Under the pieces are notes generated by a model. That model did no database searches. It saw nothing but the letters and a program-made list of their open reading frames with translations, and had not been told where the DNA came from. DNA of 64,000 nucleotides, from contig NZ_WJXB01000007.1 in NCBI RefSeq assembly GCF_009664975.1, positions 248,001-312,000 of the forward strand. The letters run 5' to 3'. Position 1 is the stretch's first letter; each line of letters begins with the position of its first letter. Below are positions 7,720 through 16,700 of the stretch, piece after piece. Source of the stretch: Paenibacillus monticola. Lineage in GTDB: Bacteria > Bacillota > Bacilli > Paenibacillales > Paenibacillaceae. The position numbers and the translations under genes are program-made.

Positions 7720-8658
7720 TTATAGTAAGAAATGATTTAAATCGAAACTGTTTCGGGAAACCAGGTCATTCAGAATCTCTATATATGTAGATGCAATCTC
7801 ACTCGGTCTTCGGTCTTTAAGAGCAATCCAACCCACCGTAAATACTTCCGTGCTGTCAAAAGGAATCGTCAACAGATCATCCCCATTTAAGTCGGATACC
7901 AAAATACCAGTACCAATCGTATAACTATCCGTACCCATCAATAAATTAGTCAGGGTGGCCCGGTCATTCACTTTGATGTTCTTCTCCATTTGCACAAAGC
8001 TAAGCATCTCTTCCGAAAAATGCAAGGAGTTGTTCTCTCCCTGTTCAAAGGTGACATAGGCATAAGGAAGAATATCATAAATGGAAAGGCTCTCCCTATG
8101 GGCAAGTGGATGTCCAGCTCTAATGTACACATGCGGATTGGTAATGAACAGTGGTGTAAATTTAAGATTGCCATCGCTAAAAAGCTTATTCATCAGCTTA
8201 TAATTACTCTCGTTTAGATACAGAACACCTAAATCGCTGCGCAGGGTTCGCACGTCTTCAATGATCTCATAGGTCTGCGTCTCTCTAAGACCAAAATTAA
8301 ATTCGGCCAAATCACGTTCCTTCATGAGCTTAACAAAGGCATCGGTCACAAAAGCATAATGCTGAGTGGATACAGAAAAGTAGATCGGACTGCGTTTTTT
8401 TCCGGTATAACGGTTCTCCATCAACTCGGTCTGCTCAATAATCTGGCGGGCATAACCTAGAAACTCCATTCCCTCAACAGAAATGCTGATTCCACGATTC
8501 GTCCGCTCAAATATCGTAATTCCAAATTCATTCTCAAGCTCTTTAATGGCATTGGACAGACTCGGTTGAGAAACAAAGAGCTTTTTTGCCGCCTCGTTCA
8601 TGGAACCGCTACTAGCAATTTCGATAGCGTAGCGGAGCTGCTGCAAGGTCAATCCCAT
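7720..8658 (-). CDS. LysR-family transcriptional regulator
   Basis: About 312 residues. The N-terminal winged helix-turn-helix is typical (LTLQQLRYAIEIASSGSMNE, then SQPSLSNAIKELENEFGITI), followed by a two-lobed substrate-binding domain (YFSVSTQHYAFVTDAFVKLM onward). It is upstream of and probably co-transcribed with the MetE-like gene, which suggests it senses a sulfur or methionine-related metabolite, an inference from context only. The open frame extends to 8736, but the extra 26 residues do not resemble a LysR N-terminus. GAGGGGG stands right before ATG 8658 and is better spaced for a TTG two codons inside. Confidence 0.85.
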   Translation of the reverse strand: MGLTLQQLRYAIEIASSGSMNEAAKKLFVSQPSLSNAIKELENEFGITIFERTNRGISISVEGMEFLGYARQIIEQTELMENRYTGKKRSPIYFSVSTQHYAFVTDAFVKLMKERDLAEFNFGLRETQTYEIIEDVRTLRSDLGVLYLNESNYKLMNKLFSDGNLKFTPLFITNPHVYIRAGHPLAHRESLSIYDILPYAYVTFEQGENNSLHFSEEMLSFVQMEKNIKVNDRATLTNLLMGTDSYTIGTGILVSDLNGDDLLTIPFDSTEVFTVGWIALKDRRPSEIASTYIEILNDLVSRNSFDLNHFLL

Positions 8659-8783
8659 TCCCCCTCTTCCAAACCTGCTGTTCCTGCGTAAGTGGACACC
8701 CGTTCTTACTTGGAGAATATCGTAGCATAGAATCATATTTCATTCCAAGCAAATCAATCAGACTTGTAGAATATTTAGTTTAT

Positions 8784-9890
8784 TTACTTCTTCCCAGCGT
8801 CAATGTTTGCAGGATCGAGACCTTCCCATACATTGGGGATATCAATCTGCTCAGGATGTTCAAATACCAAAAATGCAGTTGGAAGATACCGTTCACCATA
8901 TTGAGATGAAGGTTTATTGATAATAGTATTGTCTTTAACCAGCACGGTAGATGAACCCCCGTCTAAATTTGCGGCAATTACCGCTCCATGTTTAAGCAGG
9001 ATTTGCTGCACATCATAAAGGTTCGCGCCAATGCTGTAGCCAGGCTGTCTCCCATCAATGACAACAAAAAGTATAGCTCCGTCCGCTCGTTGACCCATAG
9101 CGGTCCTTGGAGCAATTCCCCAGCCTTCGGCTGCATTCTTGATCAGTCCTTTACCGTTGACGATGATCCGTGGCTGAAACGAAACAGCCTCTTGTATTCC
9201 CAACTTGCTAAGCTCTTCAAGCGTGTAGTTCCCGGCAAGCATTTTTCCTTGTTTATCAATGCCTACAATCTGCGTGGAGTGATCTCCGCTCAGTCCATTA
9301 TAGTATAGCTTTCCTTGGGAAATAACGACGCCAATGGGCTTGAAGCCGTTACCTTTCCAGTTGGGATCAGCAAACCCGCCGCCGTTGACCCCGGCAATGG
9401 CACCTGTCCGCTCCACCATGCTGGATACTTTTTCACCGGCCCCCTGCTTGTTAGGGATGCCGAGCCGAACCTTCGTCGGATCATTAACGGTCATCACGAA
9501 CCCTTTATAGCCAGTTCCTGAGATGTTCTCAATTTCAACAAGCGGTTTCGTTTGTTCCTCAGGAGTAACCACTATGGAGTGAGTATCTTTTTCGTCGCCC
9601 ATATGTGTAAAACGGGTATTATACTCTGTAACTCTATCCTTCAATTCCGCTTCACCGATAATATATTCAGCCAAATAGCGATGCTGGGACGAAATCAATG
9701 TATCTGCAATGATATAACGATAGTTTTGAGCCGAAGGGGCAAAGTACAACCAGCCAGCCCCCGCAAATAACAGAATGATGAAGAACAGAAATAATCGTGA
9801 TAAGGTACGAAAGAATCCCCTTTTCTTACGCTTGCGATTTGGTTTCTTCTTGCGTACTGTAGCACGCTGGGGTAATGATGAAGAGTTCAT
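8784..9890 (-). CDS. Membrane-anchored phosphodiester glycosidase (NAGPA-like) protein
   Basis: 368 residues. A basic N-terminus (KKKPNRKRKKRGFFRTLSR) precedes one membrane segment (LFLFFIILLFAGAGWLYF, residues 33-51), so the bulk faces the cell wall. The C-terminal domain has the phosphodiester-glycosidase/NAGPA signatures: AIAGVNGGGFADPNWKGNG near residue 165, APRTAMGQRADGAILFVVID near residue 263 and ANLDGGSSTVLV near residue 312. Family members trim exopolysaccharide or phosphate-linked sugars. No capsule genes adjoin it. GGGAGG is 10 bases upstream of the ATG. Monocistronic. Confidence 0.87.
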   Translation of the reverse strand: MNSSSLPQRATVRKKKPNRKRKKRGFFRTLSRLFLFFIILLFAGAGWLYFAPSAQNYRYIIADTLISSQHRYLAEYIIGEAELKDRVTEYNTRFTHMGDEKDTHSIVVTPEEQTKPLVEIENISGTGYKGFVMTVNDPTKVRLGIPNKQGAGEKVSSMVERTGAIAGVNGGGFADPNWKGNGFKPIGVVISQGKLYYNGLSGDHSTQIVGIDKQGKMLAGNYTLEELSKLGIQEAVSFQPRIIVNGKGLIKNAAEGWGIAPRTAMGQRADGAILFVVIDGRQPGYSIGANLYDVQQILLKHGAVIAANLDGGSSTVLVKDNTIINKPSSQYGERYLPTAFLVFEHPEQIDIPNVWEGLDPANIDAGKK

Positions 9891-10016
9891 TCCTTTGGTT
9901 CCTCCCTGAATCTTACCTTCAAATTAGAAAGAGTATAAGTTTATCTATTTTATAATAATCGAAAAGCAGAAATGAAAGGTTTCATTTTATTAAACTCTAG
10001 TTAAGAAGCAGAAATT

Positions 10017-10042
10017 ACAAAAGCTCTCTATAAAAGAGAGCT
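10017..10042 (-). terminator. Intrinsic terminator of the TPM-domain gene
   Basis: AGCTCTCT pairs with AGAGAGCT around a 5-base loop, followed on the minus strand by TTTTG. It is 29 bases beyond the TPM gene stop. Confidence 0.75.
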
Positions 10043-10070
10043 CCCGCAACCTCGAGTAAATTTGTCAGCG

Positions 10071-11558
10071 CTAATGTCTTCCCGCGCCACCACCACTGCT
10101 GGCACTGCCGCCTCCGCCCTTGGAAGAAGAACCTCCACCGCTGCTGCCACCGGAATAACTGCTACCGCCGGAGGACCCAGAGGAGCCCGAGGAATGCCGC
10201 CCTGCACCGCCTCCACTGCTTGAGCCACCGCCTCCTTCGTTCTCATCATGTGAGGAATGTCGGCCCGCTCCACCGCCATTTGTGGAACCGCCGCCTCCGC
10301 TATTCCCGAAGAAGCTGTTCTGCGCAGGTGGTGGTGAATGTCTAAGGTGTTCACGGCGATTATACCAGCGGCTGCCATAGCCATAGTCTGCTTGACCGTT
10401 CCAATTCCCATAACGCCGAATACTGCGATGGCTGTATGGATCAAGCGGAATTCCGTACAATCCCAGGTATCTGTTGCGACGTGAAGTAGTAATTCCTGCG
10501 ATTACTAAGATCATAACTAAACCAACAATTATAGCTACACCGATAATAACTGCAGGCATGTTGGTTTCACTATCACTTTTTGTGGAACCTGAGGCTCCAA
10601 TTGCTTGAGAAGAATTCCTTGTATTTACCGTAGTTCCTAGTGGCTGATCAGCCCGAGATAAAAAGAAATTATAAAAGGCATTGGCGGTAGCGGTAGCGCC
10701 CGTTCCATAGTCTTTTTTCACAAAAGGGGCTTCGAGGTTGGCATCCAGAATTGTGCTGATATACTCATTGGTCAGCATCGTATCGATATCCTTACCTTGC
10801 AGTACATGGTAGTTGTCCCCACCAATATCTAGCACCAGCATTACATCCTTCGGGCCAGCACCGATTGAAGCAAACTTCATATAAGCATATTCCTGCAGGT
10901 TCTTATCACCGGTATTTTTGACCGTCACCACATAGATACCATTTCCGGTTGTGGCCACATAGCGGTTGCTTGCTTCATTCAGATAATCTTTAGTAACTTT
11001 TTTGAATACGCCAGCGTTATCAGAGACGTAGTTCTTGGCATTAACCTGTTCTGCCCATGTTCCGCCCATGCTTTGAATAAATGCCCCGTAGGCTTTACGT
11101 GCTCCATTGCTATAGGCTTTAACTGCGAAATCTGGTTCAAGTGACTTGGAGAGAATTCCTGAGATTGTATTGTTGCTTAAAGATGTCTCCAGCCCTTTGC
11201 CTTGAACCGCCCAGTAATCATCATCTTTAATGGAGAGCAATAGCAGTAGACCGTTATTTTTCTCGGCGGAGCCAATTCCCCAGCTATTAAACAGTGAAGT
11301 AGCGTACTCCTCAATCGGTGTGCCTCCAGTAGAATCGACAGTAACCAATACAACCTGTGCTCCGGAGTCCTTGTGTAATCGAACACCATAGTTCACCAAG
11401 TAATTTTCTGTCTTCTGGTCTATCACATTAGCGAAATCGTTAACATAGAAAGAGTCCGAAGGACTTGGAACAGCGTTGCTGGCCAAACTTGATGCGGGTA
11501 GAAGCAACACTGCTAACAATAGGGTAATCAAAGTAATTTTTAGAGTTTTATAATTCAT
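10071..11558 (-). CDS. Surface protein with two TPM domains and a Gly/Ser/His-rich tail
   Basis: 495 residues. Signal peptide (LITLLLAVLLLPASSLASNA), first TPM domain about residues 30-165 (FYVNDFANVIDQKTENYL, then GLLLLLSIKDDDYWAVQGKG), and a second divergent copy about residues 185-300 (DVMLVLDIGGDNYHVLQGKD). A transmembrane helix follows at about 330-355 (MPAVIIGVAIIVGLVMILVI), then a cytoplasmic or surface tail of roughly 90 residues of Gly, Ser and His. The tail repeats the unit GGGAGRH three times, including the last seven residues. TPM proteins have been linked to membrane-protein repair and phosphatase-like activity; the role here is unknown. Low-complexity DNA in the tail creates spurious overlapping frames. 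Confidence 0.85.
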   Translation of the reverse strand: MNYKTLKITLITLLLAVLLLPASSLASNAVPSPSDSFYVNDFANVIDQKTENYLVNYGVRLHKDSGAQVVLVTVDSTGGTPIEEYATSLFNSWGIGSAEKNNGLLLLLSIKDDDYWAVQGKGLETSLSNNTISGILSKSLEPDFAVKAYSNGARKAYGAFIQSMGGTWAEQVNAKNYVSDNAGVFKKVTKDYLNEASNRYVATTGNGIYVVTVKNTGDKNLQEYAYMKFASIGAGPKDVMLVLDIGGDNYHVLQGKDIDTMLTNEYISTILDANLEAPFVKKDYGTGATATANAFYNFFLSRADQPLGTTVNTRNSSQAIGASGSTKSDSETNMPAVIIGVAIIVGLVMILVIAGITTSRRNRYLGLYGIPLDPYSHRSIRRYGNWNGQADYGYGSRWYNRREHLRHSPPPAQNSFFGNSGGGGSTNGGGAGRHSSHDENEGGGGSSSGGGAGRHSSGSSGSSGGSSYSGGSSGGGSSSKGGGGSASSGGGAGRH

Positions 11559-11956
11559 TAGTACCTCCTAAGCTTTCTAAGAACCTATCTTCTTTATCGG
11601 TTACGTGTGTCTGGCAGAATAGTTCCAATTTATAAGGCTACTAGTTCCTCTTGCGAGAAATCCATGAAAACTTCGGCCATCCTCTTCTAGAAAATAAAAG
11701 TTCGATCACCCTTTGGAGAGTTGTACTTTACTGATATCATGCTGCAGGCCGTTGCCATTGCCACAGGATGAATCAGTCATATCTGCGAGATCAAGTCGCT
11801 GCTGAATGGAAGATTTTGGGTGGATTTACTCATAGGAAAATGGTACATTATTTTGGGATCAATAGTGTAAAGTGTTCGATAGGTATTATTGGGATAATAC
11901 GCAAGTCGGGATATACGTTTTGGCTCATATTATTTATATTGGGAGAGGGTACCGGC
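11559..11956 (+). other. Intergenic region between divergent genes, no convincing gene
   Basis: About 400 bases. The 5' part must hold the promoter of the TPM gene. The + strand is open from 11768 in frame with the methyltransferase, but the predicted residues look random and lack a ribosome binding site. On the minus strand short pieces such as AEVFMDFSQEELVAL read like protein between stops, so an eroded gene is possible; I could not identify it. Confidence 0.4.
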
Positions 11957-12769
11957 ATGGACAAGAACTCGGTTAAAAGAACAAACATTATTGGTGCTGG
12001 CGAGGTTGGCAGCGCTATCTCGGTCGACATGGACAAGAATTCTATACATAAAACAAACAGCATCTTTTGGGATACAAAAGGAAATGAAGTCTTAGGAGCC
12101 ACCGCGCTTCCTTTATATGGAGCATTTGTCTCAGAAGAACAATGCCAACTTTTTGGCGATATCTCAGGAAAAAAGATGCTGGAAATAGGCTGTGGAAGCG
12201 GCCAATCCTTACAGTATCTGGGGGACCGCAAAGCATCTGAACTATGGGGTATGGATATATCAGAACAACAAATCGAAAAGACAAAGCAACATTTAACGTC
12301 GTGCGGTCTTTCCGCACAATTGATCTGTTCTCCCATGGAAGATGAATGTGGTATACCGGAAGATTATTTTGACTTCGTGTATTCGATTTATGCCATAGGC
12401 TGGACCACCGACCTTGAGGGTACTTTTCGCCGGATCGCTTCTTACCTAGAAAAAGACGGCGTATTCATTTTCAGTTGGTCTCATCCTATACACAAATGTG
12501 TTGTTGCAGAAAATAATATGCTTGCTTTTAAAAAATCTTATTTTGATGAATCTTGGTATTCGGTATCGCTTGATGAAGCTACGCTAACATTATCGGACCG
12601 TAAACTATCAACCTATGTGAACGCGCTCTCAAAAGCGGGATTTGTCATTGAGCAAATGATTGAGCAAACGGATGATGAAATTATGCAATCGTGGAACGAT
12701 AACAGTGATTTTGCAAAAAAAGCAAAGATGCTTCCTGTTACTTTTGTAGTCAAAGCAAGAAAACTATAG
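11957..12769 (+). CDS. Class I SAM-dependent methyltransferase
   Basis: 270 residues from ATG 11957, which has GGGAGAGGG upstream. Motif I (MLEIGCGSGQSLQYLG, about residue 76), the acidic end of the next strand (LWGMDISEQQIEKTK), motif Post-I/IV region (YFDFVYSIYAIGWTTDLEG) and FIFSWSHPIHK fit UbiE/Methyltransf_11-type small-molecule methyltransferases. The acceptor is unknown. The N-terminus is odd: MDKNSVKRTN is repeated 24 codons later as MDKNSIHKTN, so a 72-base in-frame duplication or a second start (12029) exists. Followed by a bidirectional terminator. Confidence 0.82.
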   Translation: MDKNSVKRTNIIGAGEVGSAISVDMDKNSIHKTNSIFWDTKGNEVLGATALPLYGAFVSEEQCQLFGDISGKKMLEIGCGSGQSLQYLGDRKASELWGMDISEQQIEKTKQHLTSCGLSAQLICSPMEDECGIPEDYFDFVYSIYAIGWTTDLEGTFRRIASYLEKDGVFIFSWSHPIHKCVVAENNMLAFKKSYFDESWYSVSLDEATLTLSDRKLSTYVNALSKAGFVIEQMIEQTDDEIMQSWNDNSDFAKKAKMLPVTFVVKARKL

Positions 12770-12800
12770 TGTCCCAAACAAAAGAGTCCTATAATTTAAA

Positions 12801-12845
12801 AGAAACCAGCTAGTGCATAACAGCACCAGCTGGTTTCTATATTTT
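12801..12845. terminator. Bidirectional terminator between methyltransferase and aldo-keto reductase genes
   Basis: AGAAACCAGCT pairs with AGCTGGTTTCT, extended inside by GTGC/GCAC across one mismatch, with loop ATAACA. T-rich on the + side (TATATTTT) and preceded by ATAATTTAAA, so it can serve both convergent genes. Confidence 0.85.
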
Positions 12846-12880
12846 AAGTTATACACATATTCTCATGCGGCTTCAGCGTC

Positions 12881-13708
12881 CTAGAAATTAAAAGTATCCG
12901 GGTTCGAACCAAAACGATGGTTTTGATTCAAGGCATCTATGCTGGCAATCTCCTGAGCGGACAACTCAAAATCAAATACATCCGCATTTTGAATGATGCG
13001 CTGCTCATTCGTTGATTTAGGAATGGTTACAATGCCATTTTGCAAATCCCAGCGAATAATGACCTGTGCTAATGATTTATTATGCTTAAGAGCGATTTCT
13101 TTGATCACTTCATTATCAAGTAAATGTCCTTGTGCGAGCGGTGCCCAAGCTTCGATCTGTATGCCCTGCTTAATTGAATATTCGCGCAGCTCCACTTGAC
13201 TGAGCAGCGGATGCAATTCAACTTGGTTAACCATAGGTTTAACGGTCGCATCGGCCAGTAAGTCTTCAATATGATGAATTTGGAAATTGGATATGCCTAT
13301 AGCACGGGCTTTGCCCTCGCTGTATAATTTTTCAAGCGCTCTCCAGGTGTCTTTATATTTGCCCTTTACCGGCCAATGCACCAGATACAGATCAACATAG
13401 TCCAATCCCAGCTTGTTTAGGCTTGTATCAAATGCGGCAAGTGTTGACTCATAACCTTGGTCGGAATTCCATACTTTGGTCGTGATGAACAGCTCATCCC
13501 GTGCAACACCAGATTCCTGTATAGCTTGTCCTACACCCTCTTCATTCGCATAAAGAGCTGCTGTGTCGATACTTCTATATCCGGCTTTAAGTGCGGCTTT
13601 GACCGAATCGATAACCTCTTGACCTGCCTTCACTTTATAGACGCCCAGTCCTAACCACGGCATCTGCACACCATTTGCTAGTGTAGTTGTTGATTGTAAA
13701 TGTTTCAT
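12881..13708 (-). CDS. Aldo/keto reductase (YvgN / 2,5-diketogluconate reductase-like)
   Basis: 275 residues, the normal length for AKR family 5. Visible: NGVQMPWLGLGVYKV at the start, GYRSIDTAALYANEEGVG with catalytic Asp and Tyr near residues 48-53, FITTKVWNSDQG with catalytic Lys near residue 77, YLVHWPVKGKYKDTWRALEK with the catalytic His, and the NADPH-binding IPKSTNEQRIIQN near residue 234. Family members reduce aldehydes such as methylglyoxal and glyoxal with NADPH in the cytoplasm. No neighbouring gene indicates a more specific substrate. Transcribed alone; the next gene upstream is on the plus strand's opposite side only beyond the Wadjet end. Confidence 0.9.
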   Translation of the reverse strand: MKHLQSTTTLANGVQMPWLGLGVYKVKAGQEVIDSVKAALKAGYRSIDTAALYANEEGVGQAIQESGVARDELFITTKVWNSDQGYESTLAAFDTSLNKLGLDYVDLYLVHWPVKGKYKDTWRALEKLYSEGKARAIGISNFQIHHIEDLLADATVKPMVNQVELHPLLSQVELREYSIKQGIQIEAWAPLAQGHLLDNEVIKEIALKHNKSLAQVIIRWDLQNGIVTIPKSTNEQRIIQNADVFDFELSAQEIASIDALNQNHRFGSNPDTFNF

Positions 13709-13764
13709 AATGATCTCGCCATCCTCTTCATGATTTTGTTGTCAAATCTAATCGCTAAAATTGA

Positions 13765-16700
13765 TTAGAATAATGCCAATGGGTTCAGCTTTCGTCCACC
13801 CTTAATCAGCGTAGATTCCAGCAATTCGCCTTTGTTGCCTCCGAAATACAATTGCCAGTACACGCCAAAGCGGATGCTGACATCATTCTTCACAAGCTCG
13901 GGTGGAGTGACGATCAGCCACTGGAACTTCAATGCTTTGGAGATTTCAAATACCGGATCGAGTACGTTATTCGAGACCATTTCCCCAAAAGGATTGTCAT
14001 ATAAAAAGACGGTCCAGCCTTTATTTTCACGATTCACTCGTTTATGCGTCATAATCATCATCGCTACAAGCAGTTGTACCGATTGTCGCTGACCCCCACT
14101 GCCGATCGCCTCATCCATAGCTCCACGGTTAATGACTTCCCAATCTGAATAATGGTAATCCTCCGGCTCGGCATATAAGAAGTAGTTCTCTGTAACCGGC
14201 TTGTATACCTGTAGAACAGGAAAGCGGTTCTGCATAGCAGCATAGACGATCCGGCCATCATTAATGATCTCTTTAATCGCCAGAACAGGCACCTGCTCAA
14301 TCTTCGGATATTTACCCAGCAGCTCATGCACAGAACGATTGAAGAATTCAGTCACCAACGGCTCAATATCATCAGTTGATCTAGGAACGTTTATGTTCTT
14401 ATAGTTCACCCTAACCAACGGGAAGGCAAAGTTGTTCTCGTTATGAATGATCATTCTTCGTTCCATGCGCTTCATGATATCAATGATCTGCACGACTCTT
14501 TTGGAGGCTCGTCCTACCCATAGTTTGCGGGACAGCTCCATCCCTTCCTTGTCGCTCTGGATGCTCTCAATCTGGTCACGCGAGCTGCGCAGCATCGAAT
14601 CAAGTACCTGTTGCGCAATAGAGAAGTCCTCCCAGTGGATGGTATTCAGACGATCCTGAATTTTGGTCTCCAGTTCGGAATTCCAGCCACTTTTGGTTAG
14701 CCTGCTGCTCAAAGAATTTTTTTCTTCCTTCACTTTTCTGGAGAGATCGGTTCTGATTGCCCGACTATCCTTAATTTGAAGCAGCCAGTCAGCTACTAGA
14801 GGTTCGCAACCTTCTCGCACACTTAAAGTGATCTCTTCAGGCACATCGCGCAGCAATACATACTCTTCGACATGCGTATTCATAATTTTGCTTTGATTGG
14901 ACAGGGTCTGAATAAGAACATCGATCCCTGATATAGCTTGTTTACATTGATTGAGCAGATGTTCGTTCTCTATCGTACGCTCATTGATTTCTTCTTCTTT
15001 AGTAGTTAACGAGTCCCGCCAAACTTCCACAGGTCGTTCATGCTTTTCCTTGATTGCTTTTTCTGATTTGCGCAACTCTTTCTGCAGGTTGTCCAGTTCG
15101 GTCTCGCAGCGAATCCAAGAGTCATGGATTCCCTGATAGTCCTCTTCAAGCATAACCGTGTCAGATTTCTGGCGAGCTTTGGCAGCCAAAATAGACTCGG
15201 CCGATTCCTGTGGGTCAGCGGCCTTCCGCCAATCTTCATCTAAGTGGTTGAGGCTGACCTCAAGCTCTGTCAGATTCTCTCTGGCTGCTTTGATCTGTGC
15301 CGCGCGTGTGCGGATTTCCAACTCATTCTCCGTAAGTGATTGCTGTAGACTATCCAGCCTGCTTAGCAGTTGCAGCAGTATATTCTGTTCATCAGGAGCT
15401 AATGCTTCTCCGTCTTCTACGACAGAGGAGGGAAGATCAACCGGAAAGGCAATCTCGGGAAACCAATGCTGAAGTTTAGGGAAAAGGGTATACTTAACGT
15501 CCCCCATCCAGGTTTCCCGCTCACCTTTTAAGCTTTCAATTTGTGCTTTGAGCTGTTCGAGCTGCTGCTCCTTGCTTAAGATCTCTTTATTTAAAAGACT
15601 CTTTTGTTCTACCGTCTTTTGCTTATCCTTATAGTCCTGTTCTTGCTTCTTGGTCCGCAGCTCCCAATTCCGTAAGGCGACTGATTTCTGCTCGTACTCC
15701 GTTCTCTTGAGCTCACAATCAGCAAGCGCTCTGCTAAGGCGGGTAAGCTGCTCTTCGTTCTCTTCAATATCCGTATTTAAATCAGCAAGGATCTTCTCCA
15801 GCTCCTGCTGTTGTTGCACTAGATTATTTATCTTGGTTTTAAGCACCTTGCTGTTGTCCATGTGGAACAAGCGCTCGAATTCAAGTCGCGCTGATTTCAG
15901 CTTAGCGAGATATCCCTCGGAATCTTTAAGCTCTTGTTCCTGTTCCTTGAGCTTGGCTTGAATTCCGCTTTTCCACTCGTGAAACCGATCCGGCTGCAGG
16001 ACCATTTGTGGCCCTTGATTCGCTAGAATTGTGAAGGATGCTTGATCAGATGCTGCCATCTCTTCCCGAATAAAGATTGGAACAGCTGACTTCAGGAGAG
16101 CGTTCTCCAGCATATCCCCTTGAATTTTATCAGCTTCGCGTCTTGTTACGATCAGGCCATAAGGCAGCAGTGGATGACGCTCCAATTCTTCTTCACGGTC
16201 AATATAAGCCAGATCGTTTAGATAGGAACTGCCTGGGACCGAGTTGATCTTAAGGGAGTCAAGGGTGTCCTTGACCGTAAGAATATCCGCATTAGGGAGC
16301 CAATAGGCTTGATTCTGCAGCTCCACATCCATCAACTGATGATAATAATCTCTTCTAAGGCGTTTGTTCTGCTGCTCGATATCATCCATTTTGCGGATAA
16401 ACCGTCCCATAATGGCTTCCTGCGCTTCAAACAAAGCGGTAGCGCCTAGGCGGTTATGATCTTCATACATTTCCAGAAGTACCACGAGTTGTGACCAGAG
16501 CTGTGATTCTTTAGCCGTCTGTCCTTCAAGAGAAAGCTTATGCTCTTCCATTTCTCGTTCCTGTGCGGAGCGCTGTTCACTAAGCTTGGAATGCTCCTTA
16601 TGAAGGGATAGCTTGTTGACTTCAGCGTTCTTGCGCTGCTCGTCCAAGCTGGCAATATTATCAATAATCCCCTTGGCGGCTGCCAGTGTACGCTGCAGCG

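Noticed and set aside
10028-10444. 138-residue Ala/Val/Met-rich frame on the minus strand
   Set aside because: It is the Gly/Ser-rich TPM tail read in another frame; low-complexity DNA keeps it open.
11768-11956. N-terminal extension of the methyltransferase to 11768
   Set aside because: No ribosome binding site, and the predicted residues lack any recognisable fold; the start at 11957 has GGGAGAGGG.
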